DNA of 64,000 nucleotides from Deltaproteobacteria bacterium (GTDB taxonomy: Bacteria > JADJOY01), in assembly GCA_016713535.1 (NCBI GenBank), contig JADJOY010000009.1, forward strand, positions 259,501 through 323,500, read 5' to 3'. Of this stretch, positions 34,870 to 43,706 are shown piece after piece (position 1 is the stretch's first letter; the number at the start of each line of letters is the position of its first letter). The position numbers and the translations under genes are program-made. Under the pieces are notes generated by a model that was given only the letters and a program-made list of their open reading frames with translations, searched no databases and was not told where the DNA came from.

Positions 34870-35856
34870 ATGCCCTTCGCCCGCACCGAGCTGCACGCGC
34901 TCCTCGCCCGCCGTGCGGCGATCCTGGCACCGATGGACGGCGTCTCGGACGCGGTGTTCAGGCGTTTGTGCCGAACGGTGGGCGCCGAGCTCTGCGTCAC
35001 CGAGTTCGTGAACGTGGGCAGCCTGCTGCGCGGCTGCCGGACGTCGCGGCGCAAGATGACGCTCGCGCCGGACGACCGGCCGACGGCGATCCAGATCTAC
35101 GGCGGCAACCCGGACGAGCTAGCCGAAGCGGCGCGAGTCGCCGAGTCCGCCGAGCCGGCGTTCCTCGACGTGAACTGTGGCTGCTGGGTGCCGCGGATCA
35201 TGGCGCGGGGCGGCGGCGCGGGCTGGCTGCGCGAGCCGCGAGCGATGGTCGACATGGCGGCCCGCATCGTCGCCGGCACCGAGCTGCCGGTGACGGTGAA
35301 GACGCGCATCGGCTACGGGCCCGAGTCGCACATGCCGATCGTAGACCTCGCGCGGCGCCTGGAGGACGCGGGTGTCGCGGCGCTCACGATCCACTGCCGC
35401 ACCGCGATGGCGCGCCACGAGGGCCCTGCCGACTGGGAGTGGGCGCGCAAGGCGCGCGAGGTCGTGACGATCCCGGTCATCGTGAACGGCGACGTGCGCA
35501 GTGCCACCGACGTGCGCGACGCCCTCGATCGGACCGGGTGTGCCGCGGCGATGATCGGCCGCGCCGCGATCGATCATCCGTGGGTGTTCCGCGAGGCGCG
35601 CTCGCTCCTCGCCGACGGCGTCATGCTCGCGCCGCCCGCCCCGGACGAGCGTCTCGCCCTCGCCCGGACCCACCTGCGCTGGAACGTGGAGGCGCGCGGG
35701 GAGCGACCCGGGGTGTTCGCCACCCGGCGCCATCTACGTGGCTACCTGAGGGGTCTCCCCGATGCGGCCGCCCGCTGGCAGGAGCTCATCCGCGCGGACC
35801 GGCTCGACGATTGCCTGACCCTCCTCGGCTCGGCATCGGAGCGCGATGCCGCGTGA
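34870..35856 (+). CDS. dus: tRNA-dihydrouridine synthase (DusB-like)
   Basis: 328 residues, an FMN-dependent TIM barrel that reduces uridine in tRNA D-loops. The start MPFARTELHALLARRAAILAPMDGVSD carries the family APM-x-G-V-[ST]-D element. Catalytic Cys105 is in DVNCGCWVPRIMARGGGAGW, which corresponds to the N-x-G-C-P loop but with Trp in place of the usual Pro. IPVIVNGDV and MIGRAAIDHPWVFRE form the FMN-phosphate site, and IHCRTA the substrate side. It sits between the HEAT-cold-shock gene and a channel gene on the same strand with short gaps. Confidence 0.88.
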   Translation: MPFARTELHALLARRAAILAPMDGVSDAVFRRLCRTVGAELCVTEFVNVGSLLRGCRTSRRKMTLAPDDRPTAIQIYGGNPDELAEAARVAESAEPAFLDVNCGCWVPRIMARGGGAGWLREPRAMVDMAARIVAGTELPVTVKTRIGYGPESHMPIVDLARRLEDAGVAALTIHCRTAMARHEGPADWEWARKAREVVTIPVIVNGDVRSATDVRDALDRTGCAAAMIGRAAIDHPWVFREARSLLADGVMLAPPAPDERLALARTHLRWNVEARGERPGVFATRRHLRGYLRGLPDAAARWQELIRADRLDDCLTLLGSASERDAA

Positions 35857-35866
35857 GGTTCCGCGC

Positions 35867-37849
35867 ATGGCTGCATGGAGCAAGGTCGCCCAGGAAGTCC
35901 GCGAGCACGTCCGCTACCGCCTCGACAACTGGTTCGCGCGCGGCACCGGCGCGCAGGTGCTGCTGCTCACCGCGGCCTCGGCGCTGGTGGTGCTGGCCGG
36001 CATGTCGACCTACTGGCTGGGCCTCTTCGCGCCCGAGAACGCCGCCGTCGAGGGAATCCGCCGCGACCTCGACCAGGGGCTCGCGGACAGCTTCTGGTGG
36101 TCGATCAACCACGTCCTCGATCCGTCGGCGTCGAACTCCGATTACAGGGCGACCTGGCCCGTGGTGCTGGTGTCGTTCGGGCTGTGCTTCGCGGGCCTCG
36201 GCATCTTCGGCACGCTCGTCGGTCTGGTGTCGTCGGCGATCGAGGGCCGGCTCGCGACGCTGCGCAGCGGCAACGGCGTGGTCAAGGAGCGCGATCACCT
36301 GCTGATCCTCGGCTGGAACGACAAGATCTTCTCGATCTTGCGTCTGCTCTCGGAGAGCGCGCGGCCCGTGACGGTGGTCGTGCTGTGTCAGCACGAGATC
36401 GACTTCATGAAGGGCCGCGTCCGCACCGAGGCCACGGTGGGGCGCAACGTGCGCCTGGTGTTCCGCACCGGCGATCCCACCAATCTCGTCGAGCTCGAGC
36501 GCGTGGCCTTCGACAAGGCGTTCAACCTCGTGGTCCTCGCCGACGAGTCCGGCTCGTCGAGCGCCGAGGACCCCGACATCCGCGTCATCAAGACGCTCAT
36601 CCAGCTCTCCTCGTACCGCGAGTGGGGAGAGCGGCGGCCCAAGATGGCCGCCGAGATCATCCAGCGCGGCTATTTCCAGGCGGCCTCGATCGCGGCGGCG
36701 GGCGAGGTCACGATCGTCAACTCGAGCGCCACGATCTCGAAGCTTCTCGTCCAGGCGTCGCGCCAGCCCGACCTCTCGATCGTGTACCGCGAGCTGTTCG
36801 GCTTCTCCGGCAGCGAGATCTTCGTCGCCGGGTACCCGGAGCTCCAGGGCCAGCGCTTCGGTGAGCTGTGGCCGAAGTTCGCGAATGCGATCCCGATCGG
36901 CGTGAGCCGAATGGTGCGCGAGGACGGCCGCGACCGGTTCGTGCCGCACCTAAACCCGGGGGCCGACTATCGGGTGGCCAAGGGCGAATGGCTGATCTTC
37001 GTGAGCCGCGGGCGGAACCTCGCGTTCGACCCGCTGGCGCCGCCCTACCCGGGCGAGGTCGTCTCCACGGCGCCGCTCGAACCGGTGCGCCCGAGCCAGG
37101 TGCTGGTGCTCGGCTGGAACGAGAGCATCTACGACATCGTCACCGAGCTCGACCGCAATCTGGCCCCGCCCGGCATGCCACTGAGGGTGGTGGCGCACCA
37201 CGCGCCCGAGGTCGCGGCCCAGCTCATGACGGAGAACCTGAGCGCGCCGAGCCGGAACGTCGCTTACTCCTACGTGCAGCAGAATTACGCGAAGCGCGAG
37301 CACCTCTCGGAGCTGCTCGGCCCCGCCAACGAGAGCGTGATCCTGCTCGCCGATCGCTCGCTCGGCGACGACGATCCCGACGCGCGCACCATCATCACGC
37401 TGCTCTCGCTGCGCGACGTGCTGCGCGAACGCGGCGAGAGCGCCGAGCGGCTGGTCGCCACGGAGTTCCTGCATCCGCAGAACGCGGATCTGCTGATGGG
37501 TCAGAAGCTCGGCGACATGGTGATCAGCCCGGAGATGGTGAGCATGGTGCTGACCCAGGTCTCACAGCAGCTCATGCTCAAGCTGATCTACGAGGAGCTC
37601 CTCGACGCGGGCGGCTGCGAGGTCTACCTGAAGCCCGCCTCGCTCTACACGACTCACCCGGCGAAGTGCGTGTTCGCCGACGTGATCTCGGGCTCGCTGC
37701 AACGCGGCGAGATCGCCATCGGCCTGCGCCTCGATCGCTCCGAGAGCTCGCGCGCCAACAACTTCGGCGTGATCATGAACCCGCCCAAGGACCTTAACCT
37801 CGAGCTCGGTCCCCAGGACCGGGTGGTGGTCGTGGCCCGCGACGGCTGA
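35867..37849 (+). CDS. CASTOR/POLLUX-like ion channel protein with RCK domains
   Basis: 660 residues from the ATG at 35867 (GAGG eight bases upstream; an ATG at 35846 would overlap dus). Two hydrophobic helices flank a short pore-like region (VLLLTAASALVVLAGMSTYW and WPVVLVSFGLCFAGLGIFG). The rest is two regulator-of-conductance modules: DHLLILGWNDKIFSILRLL and, after about 270 residues, SQVLVLGWNESIYDIVTEL, each a Rossmann-like N-terminal domain. This matches bacterial relatives of plant CASTOR, POLLUX and DMI1 channels. It is probably an inner-membrane cation channel gated by ligand binding to the RCK tail. It is last in its row; the next genes are on the other strand. Confidence 0.82.
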   Translation: MAAWSKVAQEVREHVRYRLDNWFARGTGAQVLLLTAASALVVLAGMSTYWLGLFAPENAAVEGIRRDLDQGLADSFWWSINHVLDPSASNSDYRATWPVVLVSFGLCFAGLGIFGTLVGLVSSAIEGRLATLRSGNGVVKERDHLLILGWNDKIFSILRLLSESARPVTVVVLCQHEIDFMKGRVRTEATVGRNVRLVFRTGDPTNLVELERVAFDKAFNLVVLADESGSSSAEDPDIRVIKTLIQLSSYREWGERRPKMAAEIIQRGYFQAASIAAAGEVTIVNSSATISKLLVQASRQPDLSIVYRELFGFSGSEIFVAGYPELQGQRFGELWPKFANAIPIGVSRMVREDGRDRFVPHLNPGADYRVAKGEWLIFVSRGRNLAFDPLAPPYPGEVVSTAPLEPVRPSQVLVLGWNESIYDIVTELDRNLAPPGMPLRVVAHHAPEVAAQLMTENLSAPSRNVAYSYVQQNYAKREHLSELLGPANESVILLADRSLGDDDPDARTIITLLSLRDVLRERGESAERLVATEFLHPQNADLLMGQKLGDMVISPEMVSMVLTQVSQQLMLKLIYEELLDAGGCEVYLKPASLYTTHPAKCVFADVISGSLQRGEIAIGLRLDRSESSRANNFGVIMNPPKDLNLELGPQDRVVVVARDG

Positions 37850-37873
37850 GTCGCGAGCCTCTCGCAGGGCGCT

Positions 37874-40800
37874 TCACCAGTTGTAGGTCAGCTTGACGCG
37901 CAGGTCGCGCTTGGGCGCCAGGTCCGAGGGCGTAGCCAGGTTGTCGGCGACCAGCGTGTAGCGCTCGTCCAGCAGGTTCGAGAGCGAGCCCTCGATGCGC
38001 AGCCTCTTCTCGAACAGCTCGTAGCGTGCGGTGAGCCCGAGCAGCCACACGTCTTCGTCGTCGAGCGCGAACTCGGTGTGGCCGAAGGTCTGGTTCAGGT
38101 AACCGATCGTGGCGCGGATCCTGAGGCTCGACGGGTGGATGAAGTTGAGCCCGAGCCGGACCTCGTCGTCGCGCTCGTCGAAGAGCTTGGTGGTGCTCGC
38201 GGCGGTGCGCGCCTCGGCGAACGCCGAGAACCAGCCGCTCAGGATCTGGTTCACGGCGAGGCGCCCGCCGTTTTGCTCCTCGTCCACCGGCAGGAGCTCG
38301 AAGCTCTCAGTGTCCGCGTCGTAGCGGCTCGCGAAGAAGTCGGTCGAGCGATGGAAGCCGGTGAGTCCCAGGAACGTGCGTGGCCCGAGCTCCCACTCGA
38401 TCCCGCCGTCGACCTCCTGGCGATCCTGTCCGTCGAACTGGTTCACGAACAGCGGGAAGCCGGAGACGACCGAGGGTGTGAGCCGCGAGCCCTGGGTCGG
38501 GACGTTGCGCACCTCCATGTAGGCCGCGCGCAGTCGCAGCCCCGTGAGGGCCTCCCAGCGCACGCCCACGAACGGGCCGGGGTCGAACTTCTCGGTGCGG
38601 CGGAAGTCGCCACCCTCGAACCACGCGAGCTGCACCCCGGCCTCGCCGAACAGGCCGGCCGGCCCTTCGGCCTCCGCGCGCACCACGCCCTCGACGCTGC
38701 GCTGCTCGGTCTCCGCGTCGGGGGTCGGGTCCTCGAGCGTCTCGCCGGTGGTGGTGTCGAGCAAGGTGACCCGTCCGCGGCCGCCGTCGCTGAGCCAGGC
38801 GGCGTCGATCGCGGCCATGAGGACGACCGGATCGAGGCGGTGGCGCAGCACCGCCGACGAACCGACCGCGTAGTGCTCGAAGCCGCTCTGCTGCGTGAGC
38901 ACCAGACCGTCACCGAGGTCGGTCGTGTCGAGGCTCTCGTCGTCGATCGTGAAGCCCTCGACCGCGCCCAGCAGGTCCGTGCCGGGCGCGAGCTCCGCGT
39001 AGGCGCCGAAGGTGGGCACCGCCACCAGCGCGCGATCGCGGGCGTCGCGGTCGAGGCCCGCCGGGAAGATCCGTTTCACCGCGAACGTCGTGTCGTCGAC
39101 CGGGTCGAGGACCGAGATGTCGCTCGCCGACGGATCGCCGCCGTCGAGGATCTGGACGTCGAACGCGCCGAGCAAGCTCGCGCGCGGTCCGAGCGCGACC
39201 TTGACCGAGGTCGAGCTGAAGCCCGATTGCTGCTCGGTGTCGATCATCCCCCAGCCCGGATCGTTGCGGTACGAGCCGAGCTGGATCGCGGCGATCGAGT
39301 CGTTGCCGCCGTACACGTTGCCGCCGGCCTCGGCGAAGCCGAAGTCGCCGACCGTCGCGCCGACCTCGCCGTTCACGTGCGGGACCTCGAGGAGCGAGGT
39401 GTACTCGTTGAAGGTGTTGAAGGTGTTGGCGTTGACCGGCAGCGTGATGCGGGTCTGGAGCAGCTCCGAGGCGGTCGCGACGTTGCGGTCGGGCTCGGAG
39501 CCGAAGGCGTTGGCGAGGAAGAGGTGCGCGGCCGACTCGAGCGGGTCCCGCTCCAGGCTCAGCACCGCCTGGCTCGTGGCCCACGCGGAGAAGCCGAGCT
39601 CGTCGTAGACCTGGCCCTGGGAGACGTTCTTGGCGGCGAGGTCGCGATCGAGGAGGTAACGCGAGCGGTAGACGGCCCGGTTGTCGTTGAGCTCGACGGC
39701 GTGGAGATACGCCTCGACGGCTTCCACCGGGCGGTTGAGGTCGCGCAGGATCGCGCCGCGGTAGACCCACGGCGTGGGGTCGCGCGGGTCGAGCTGGCTC
39801 GCTCGATCGAGCGCGTCGAGCGCCTCGGGGAAGCGCCGGGCCTCCAGGTAGGACTTGCCGAGGTAGCTCTGGTAGAGCGCCACGCGCGGCTCGAGTAGCG
39901 TGGCGACGAGCATCTCGGTGAGCCCTTCGCCCTCGTGCCCGCGGCGAAACAGCGCGAGCCCCAGCCCGAGGTGCGGCTCGCCGCGCTCGGGGTTGGCGCG
40001 CGCCGCAGCGTTCAGCGTCTCCGCGGCGCGCTCGGTGTCGCCGCGGGCGAGAGCCGCGAAGCCGTCGAGGGTCAGCACTTCGGAATCGCCGGCGGCCAGG
40101 GAGCGCGCACGCGCGAGCGTCTCGCGCGCCTCGGCGACGCGGTCGGAGCCGAACAGGATGCGCGCGAGATCGAGGTGGGCCGCGACGTTGGCTGGATCCG
40201 CCGCGATCGCCTCGCGCAGCAGCCGCTCGGCGCCCTCGAGGTCGAAACGCGCCTGAAACACCCGGGCCACCGCGACTCGCGCCGGGGCGGACTCGGGGTG
40301 GGCCGCGAGCGCGGCTTCGGCGTCGGCGCTCGCCGCGTCGAGCTGGTTCCGGACGAGCGCGTGAACCGAGCGCAGCTCGCGGGCGGCGAGGTTCTCCGGG
40401 TGCGCGGCGAGCACGCGGTCGAGCGCGTCCCTCGCCTCCGCGGCGCGCCCGCTGGCGAGGTCGAGGGCCGCGAGGCGGGTCACGAGCGCCGGATCGTCGC
40501 GGTGCTCGGCGAGCGCGGCGGTCAGCAGGGCGCGGGCGCGCTCGCCGTCGCCGCTCGCCTCGGCCTCGAGGGAGGCCTGCACGGCCGTGAACGTGGCGGC
40601 TCCGGCTGCCGCTCCGAAGTCCGCTGCGGGGAGGCGGGTCGGATAGTAGAGCGTCCACTGGACCGCGTTCTCCGGCTCCACCAGCATCGTGCGCACCGGA
40701 GCCTGGCCGGGTCGCGCGGTGCCGAGCGCGCCGGAGGCGAGCGAAACGTCGCCCACGTCGTTGGCGAGCGAGACCACGCCTTCGAGCACGGCGACGCGGG

Positions 40801-41287
40801 TCTCGCCATCACCCGACTGAGCGACGTCGAACTCGGTGCCGCGGATTGCGGCGCTCGCGGTCGGCGTCTTGAGCTCGAAGCCGCCGGGGCTCTTGCGTCG
40901 GACCCACGCTTCGCCCTGGCCGAGCGAGAGCTCGGTGCCGGACGCGCCGGAAGCCGCCGCCGCGGTGGCGAGCCCGCCGTTCGCGGCGACCGCCGTGACG
41001 GTCAGGCTCGAGAGCGAGTTGAGCTTGATCTGGGTCTCGTCGGCGAGGAGGATCGCGGCGCGGCTTCGCTCGCCGGTCTCGACGCGATCACCGACCGCCA
41101 GGTCCAGGAACGGCGCTCCGGCGTCGGTGGTTCCACCGGCGCGATGGACCGACACCGTGCCCGAGATGCTAAGCAGCTTGCCGCCGGTCGTGGCGTGCGC
41201 GCCGGTGAGCGGCGTCACGAGCAGCACGAGGCACGCCAGGGCGAACGATCGACTGCAAGCGCTACCAACGAGCGATCTAGGTACCAT
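37874..41287 (-). CDS. FecR-TPR-outer-membrane-barrel fusion protein
   Basis: 1137 residues from an ATG with GGGAGG five bases upstream. A signal ends TPLTGAHA. Residues about 35-210 are a FecR domain (ISGTVSVHRAGG, FELKTPTASAAIRGTEFDVA, VAVLEGVVSLA). Residues about 220-610 hold ten or so tetratricopeptide repeats (DPALVTRLAALDLASGRAAE, NPERGEPHLGLGLALFRRGH). From about 640 to the end is a beta-barrel resembling TonB-dependent receptors or PgaA-like porins, ending LRVKLTYNW, with SLSNLLDERY near the end. So one chain joins a periplasmic signal or peptidoglycan-side domain, a TPR scaffold and a barrel. The CHASE2 cyclase gene lies just upstream on the same strand, a pairing that suggests export or surface sensing under cyclic-nucleotide control. 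Confidence 0.8.
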   Translation of the reverse strand: MVPRSLVGSACSRSFALACLVLLVTPLTGAHATTGGKLLSISGTVSVHRAGGTTDAGAPFLDLAVGDRVETGERSRAAILLADETQIKLNSLSSLTVTAVAANGGLATAAAASGASGTELSLGQGEAWVRRKSPGGFELKTPTASAAIRGTEFDVAQSGDGETRVAVLEGVVSLANDVGDVSLASGALGTARPGQAPVRTMLVEPENAVQWTLYYPTRLPAADFGAAAGAATFTAVQASLEAEASGDGERARALLTAALAEHRDDPALVTRLAALDLASGRAAEARDALDRVLAAHPENLAARELRSVHALVRNQLDAASADAEAALAAHPESAPARVAVARVFQARFDLEGAERLLREAIAADPANVAAHLDLARILFGSDRVAEARETLARARSLAAGDSEVLTLDGFAALARGDTERAAETLNAAARANPERGEPHLGLGLALFRRGHEGEGLTEMLVATLLEPRVALYQSYLGKSYLEARRFPEALDALDRASQLDPRDPTPWVYRGAILRDLNRPVEAVEAYLHAVELNDNRAVYRSRYLLDRDLAAKNVSQGQVYDELGFSAWATSQAVLSLERDPLESAAHLFLANAFGSEPDRNVATASELLQTRITLPVNANTFNTFNEYTSLLEVPHVNGEVGATVGDFGFAEAGGNVYGGNDSIAAIQLGSYRNDPGWGMIDTEQQSGFSSTSVKVALGPRASLLGAFDVQILDGGDPSASDISVLDPVDDTTFAVKRIFPAGLDRDARDRALVAVPTFGAYAELAPGTDLLGAVEGFTIDDESLDTTDLGDGLVLTQQSGFEHYAVGSSAVLRHRLDPVVLMAAIDAAWLSDGGRGRVTLLDTTTGETLEDPTPDAETEQRSVEGVVRAEAEGPAGLFGEAGVQLAWFEGGDFRRTEKFDPGPFVGVRWEALTGLRLRAAYMEVRNVPTQGSRLTPSVVSGFPLFVNQFDGQDRQEVDGGIEWELGPRTFLGLTGFHRSTDFFASRYDADTESFELLPVDEEQNGGRLAVNQILSGWFSAFAEARTAASTTKLFDERDDEVRLGLNFIHPSSLRIRATIGYLNQTFGHTEFALDDEDVWLLGLTARYELFEKRLRIEGSLSNLLDERYTLVADNLATPSDLAPKRDLRVKLTYNW

Positions 41288-41402
41288 TCCGCCTCCCGCG
41301 CGACGTCGCCGAACGGAAGATGATCTCACGGAGGCGCGGGCGCGCGCGAGGTCGCGCAGCACGTTCGCGCTCGGTGACAGCGTAGGGATCGGCCTGATGC
41401 CG

Positions 41403-43536
41403 TCATTTGGTGGCGAGGGTGAAGACGCCGTCCCAGTCGGCGCCGGGTGGGTCGTGGAGGAACGCCCGGCAGCGTCTGCGGAGGGCCCGCGCCGTCGGGT
41501 CGTCGACCAGCGTTCGTTGCGTGTCGAGGAGCGCGAGCGCGGCGGCGAAGTCGCTCGTCTGGTACGCGGCGAACGCGCGCACGAACAGCTCGGTCGCGAG
41601 CCGGCCGCTCTCGTCGAGGGTGCCGCGGGGGCCGATCAGCTCGAAGACCGGCACCGGCTGCTTCTTTCCCTTCACCCGCAGCAAGTCGACCTGGCGCCCC
41701 TCGAACTCGTCGGCGATCCGCTCCCAGGTCGACTCGGCGATGAGGATGCGCGTGCCGTACTCCTTGTTCGCGCCTTCGAGCCGCGAAGCGAGGTTCACGG
41801 TGTCGCCGAGGACCGTGGTAGTTGAAGAGCGTCCGGGTGCCCATGTTGCCGGCCAGCACCTCGCCGGTGTTGAGGCCGATCCGCATGCCGAGCTCAGGCA
41901 GGCCGCGCGCCCGCCAGCCGGGGTTGAGCTCGGTGAGCCGGCGCTGCATCTGGAACGCGGTCAGCGCGGCCTGGTGTGCGTGACGCTCGTTCCGAACCGG
42001 GATCCCGAAGAACCCCATGATCGCGTCGCCGATCAGCTTGTCGAGCGTGCCGTCGTTGGCGATCAGCAGGTCGACCATCTCGGTGAAGTACTCGGTGAGG
42101 AACGCGTGCAGCTCGGTGGGAGTGGTGCGCTCGGAGAGCGTGGTGAAGCCGACCAGGTCGCTGAACATCACCGTTCCGTCGTAGACCTCTCCCTTGAGGT
42201 CGAGCTGGTCGGGCTCGCGGATCAGCCGCTCCACGACCTTGGGCGACACGTAGTGGCTGAACGCCTTCTGGATGAAGCGCTTCTCGCGATCGAGAACCAG
42301 GATCCTGTAGCTCCTGTCGAGCGGGAGCTGCGCCGCGAGCGCGAGCAGCGGTAGGCCCACGGGGGCGAGCCAGCCGTGCAGGAACGCGACGAAGTGGCCG
42401 AGGGCGAAGGCGCCCACGAGCGCCACGAACGCCGCGGCTCCCGACCACGCACCGAGCGTCGCCAGCAACCACGCGCCGAGCGCGGCGGTGGCGAGGTACG
42501 CGGCGAGCGGGACCGCCGAGGCGCTCCGCAGGTAGCGCTCGCGCAGCAAGGTGTCGATCAGGTTGGCGTGGATCTCGACGCCCGCGATCAGCCCCGCGCC
42601 CTCGGCGAGCAGCGGGTAGTCGTAGTGATCGAGGCTCGCGAGCTGCGCTTGCGCCGCGAGGTCGAAGCCCACCAGCACGGTCTTGTCGCGGAAGTAGCCG
42701 GCGGGTAGCGCCGCCTCAGCGTCGAGCGCCTGGGCATACGAGACCGTCGCGATCGTGCGCCGCGGGCCGACGAAGTCGATCGTGACCGGCTCGTCGAGGG
42801 CTTGGGGGATCCGGAAAGCCGCGATGGGATCGGACGCATCGACGCGCTCGCCGCGCGCCGCGCGAGCGCGCTCGGCGATGACGCGCGCGAACGCCGGCAC
42901 CCGCGAGCCGTCGTCGAGCGCGCGCTCCAGGTAGCTGCGCCGCACCGCACCGTCGGAGTCGAGGTCCACCTTGACGATGCCGGTGGTGGCGGCGGCCGCG
43001 AGCGCCGCGAGCGGTCGCACCCGGCGTTCGATCCGAGCGCCGCCTTGTTGCTCGAACTCGACGTCTTCGGCGAGCACCACGTTGCCCGCTTCCCGGACCG
43101 CAGCGGCGAAGTAGGCGTCGTTGGCGCCGCCAGGATCCTGCTCCGCGTCCGCGAACACCACGTCGAAGGCGATCACCCGCGCGCCCGCTTCGTGCAAGGT
43201 CCGGACGAGGTCGCCGTGGACCGCGCGCGACCACGGCCACTGGCCGAGCTCCTGCATGGCGGCCTCGTCGATCGCCACGATCACGAGGTCGGTCGGCGGC
43301 GTGGGCGGGGCGCAACGTTGCCGAGCGCGGAAGAAACCGTCGTGGATCGCGTGATCCAGCGAGGGGGTCGGAGAGAGCGAGTCGGAGGGCAGGCCGTGGG
43401 CCGGGCCGCGCGTGGCGCCGGTCCACGCCGAGGCCGCCGCCACCAGCGTCGCGAGGCCGGCCGCGATCGCGAACGAGCCGCGTCCGGGGCGCCGGCGCGT
43501 GGTCGGGCGGGGGGCGACTGGGGTGGCTCGGGACAT
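41403..43536 (-). CDS. CHASE2-domain adenylate/guanylate cyclase (frameshifted)
   Basis: About 710 residues after removing one extra base near 41817. A first membrane helix (FAIAAGLATLVAAASAW) leads to a large extracytoplasmic CHASE2 sensor (DLVIVAIDEAAMQELGQWPW, ARVIAFDVVFADAEQDP, AGVEIHANLIDTLL). Three helices follow, then the class III cyclase domain: VMFSDLVGFTTLSE with the metal-binding Asp, DGTLDKLIGDAIMGFFG with the second Asp, RIGLNTGEVLAGN, and in the shifted frame VNLASRLEGANKEYGT. The tail (FVRAFAAYQTSDFAAALALL) is TPR-like. The break interrupts NYTVLGDTVNLASRL at an ACCACGG site and looks like an error. It should make cAMP or cGMP, which the cNMP-binding proteins at 29649 and 32697 could sense. 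Confidence 0.83.
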
Positions 43537-43706
43537 GGAGCTCGATTCTACGGTGCAACGCGCGGTCTCGTCGTGAATAATGCCCGCAGGCCGAGTGACC
43601 CGCGTTCCACCTCGATGAGGCACGTCCCGCGCAGCTTCGTCCGCTACATCCTGGCGGCGGACCGCCTTCGAATCACCCGGGTCAGCGGCGCCGCGGCGCC
43701 GTCTCC

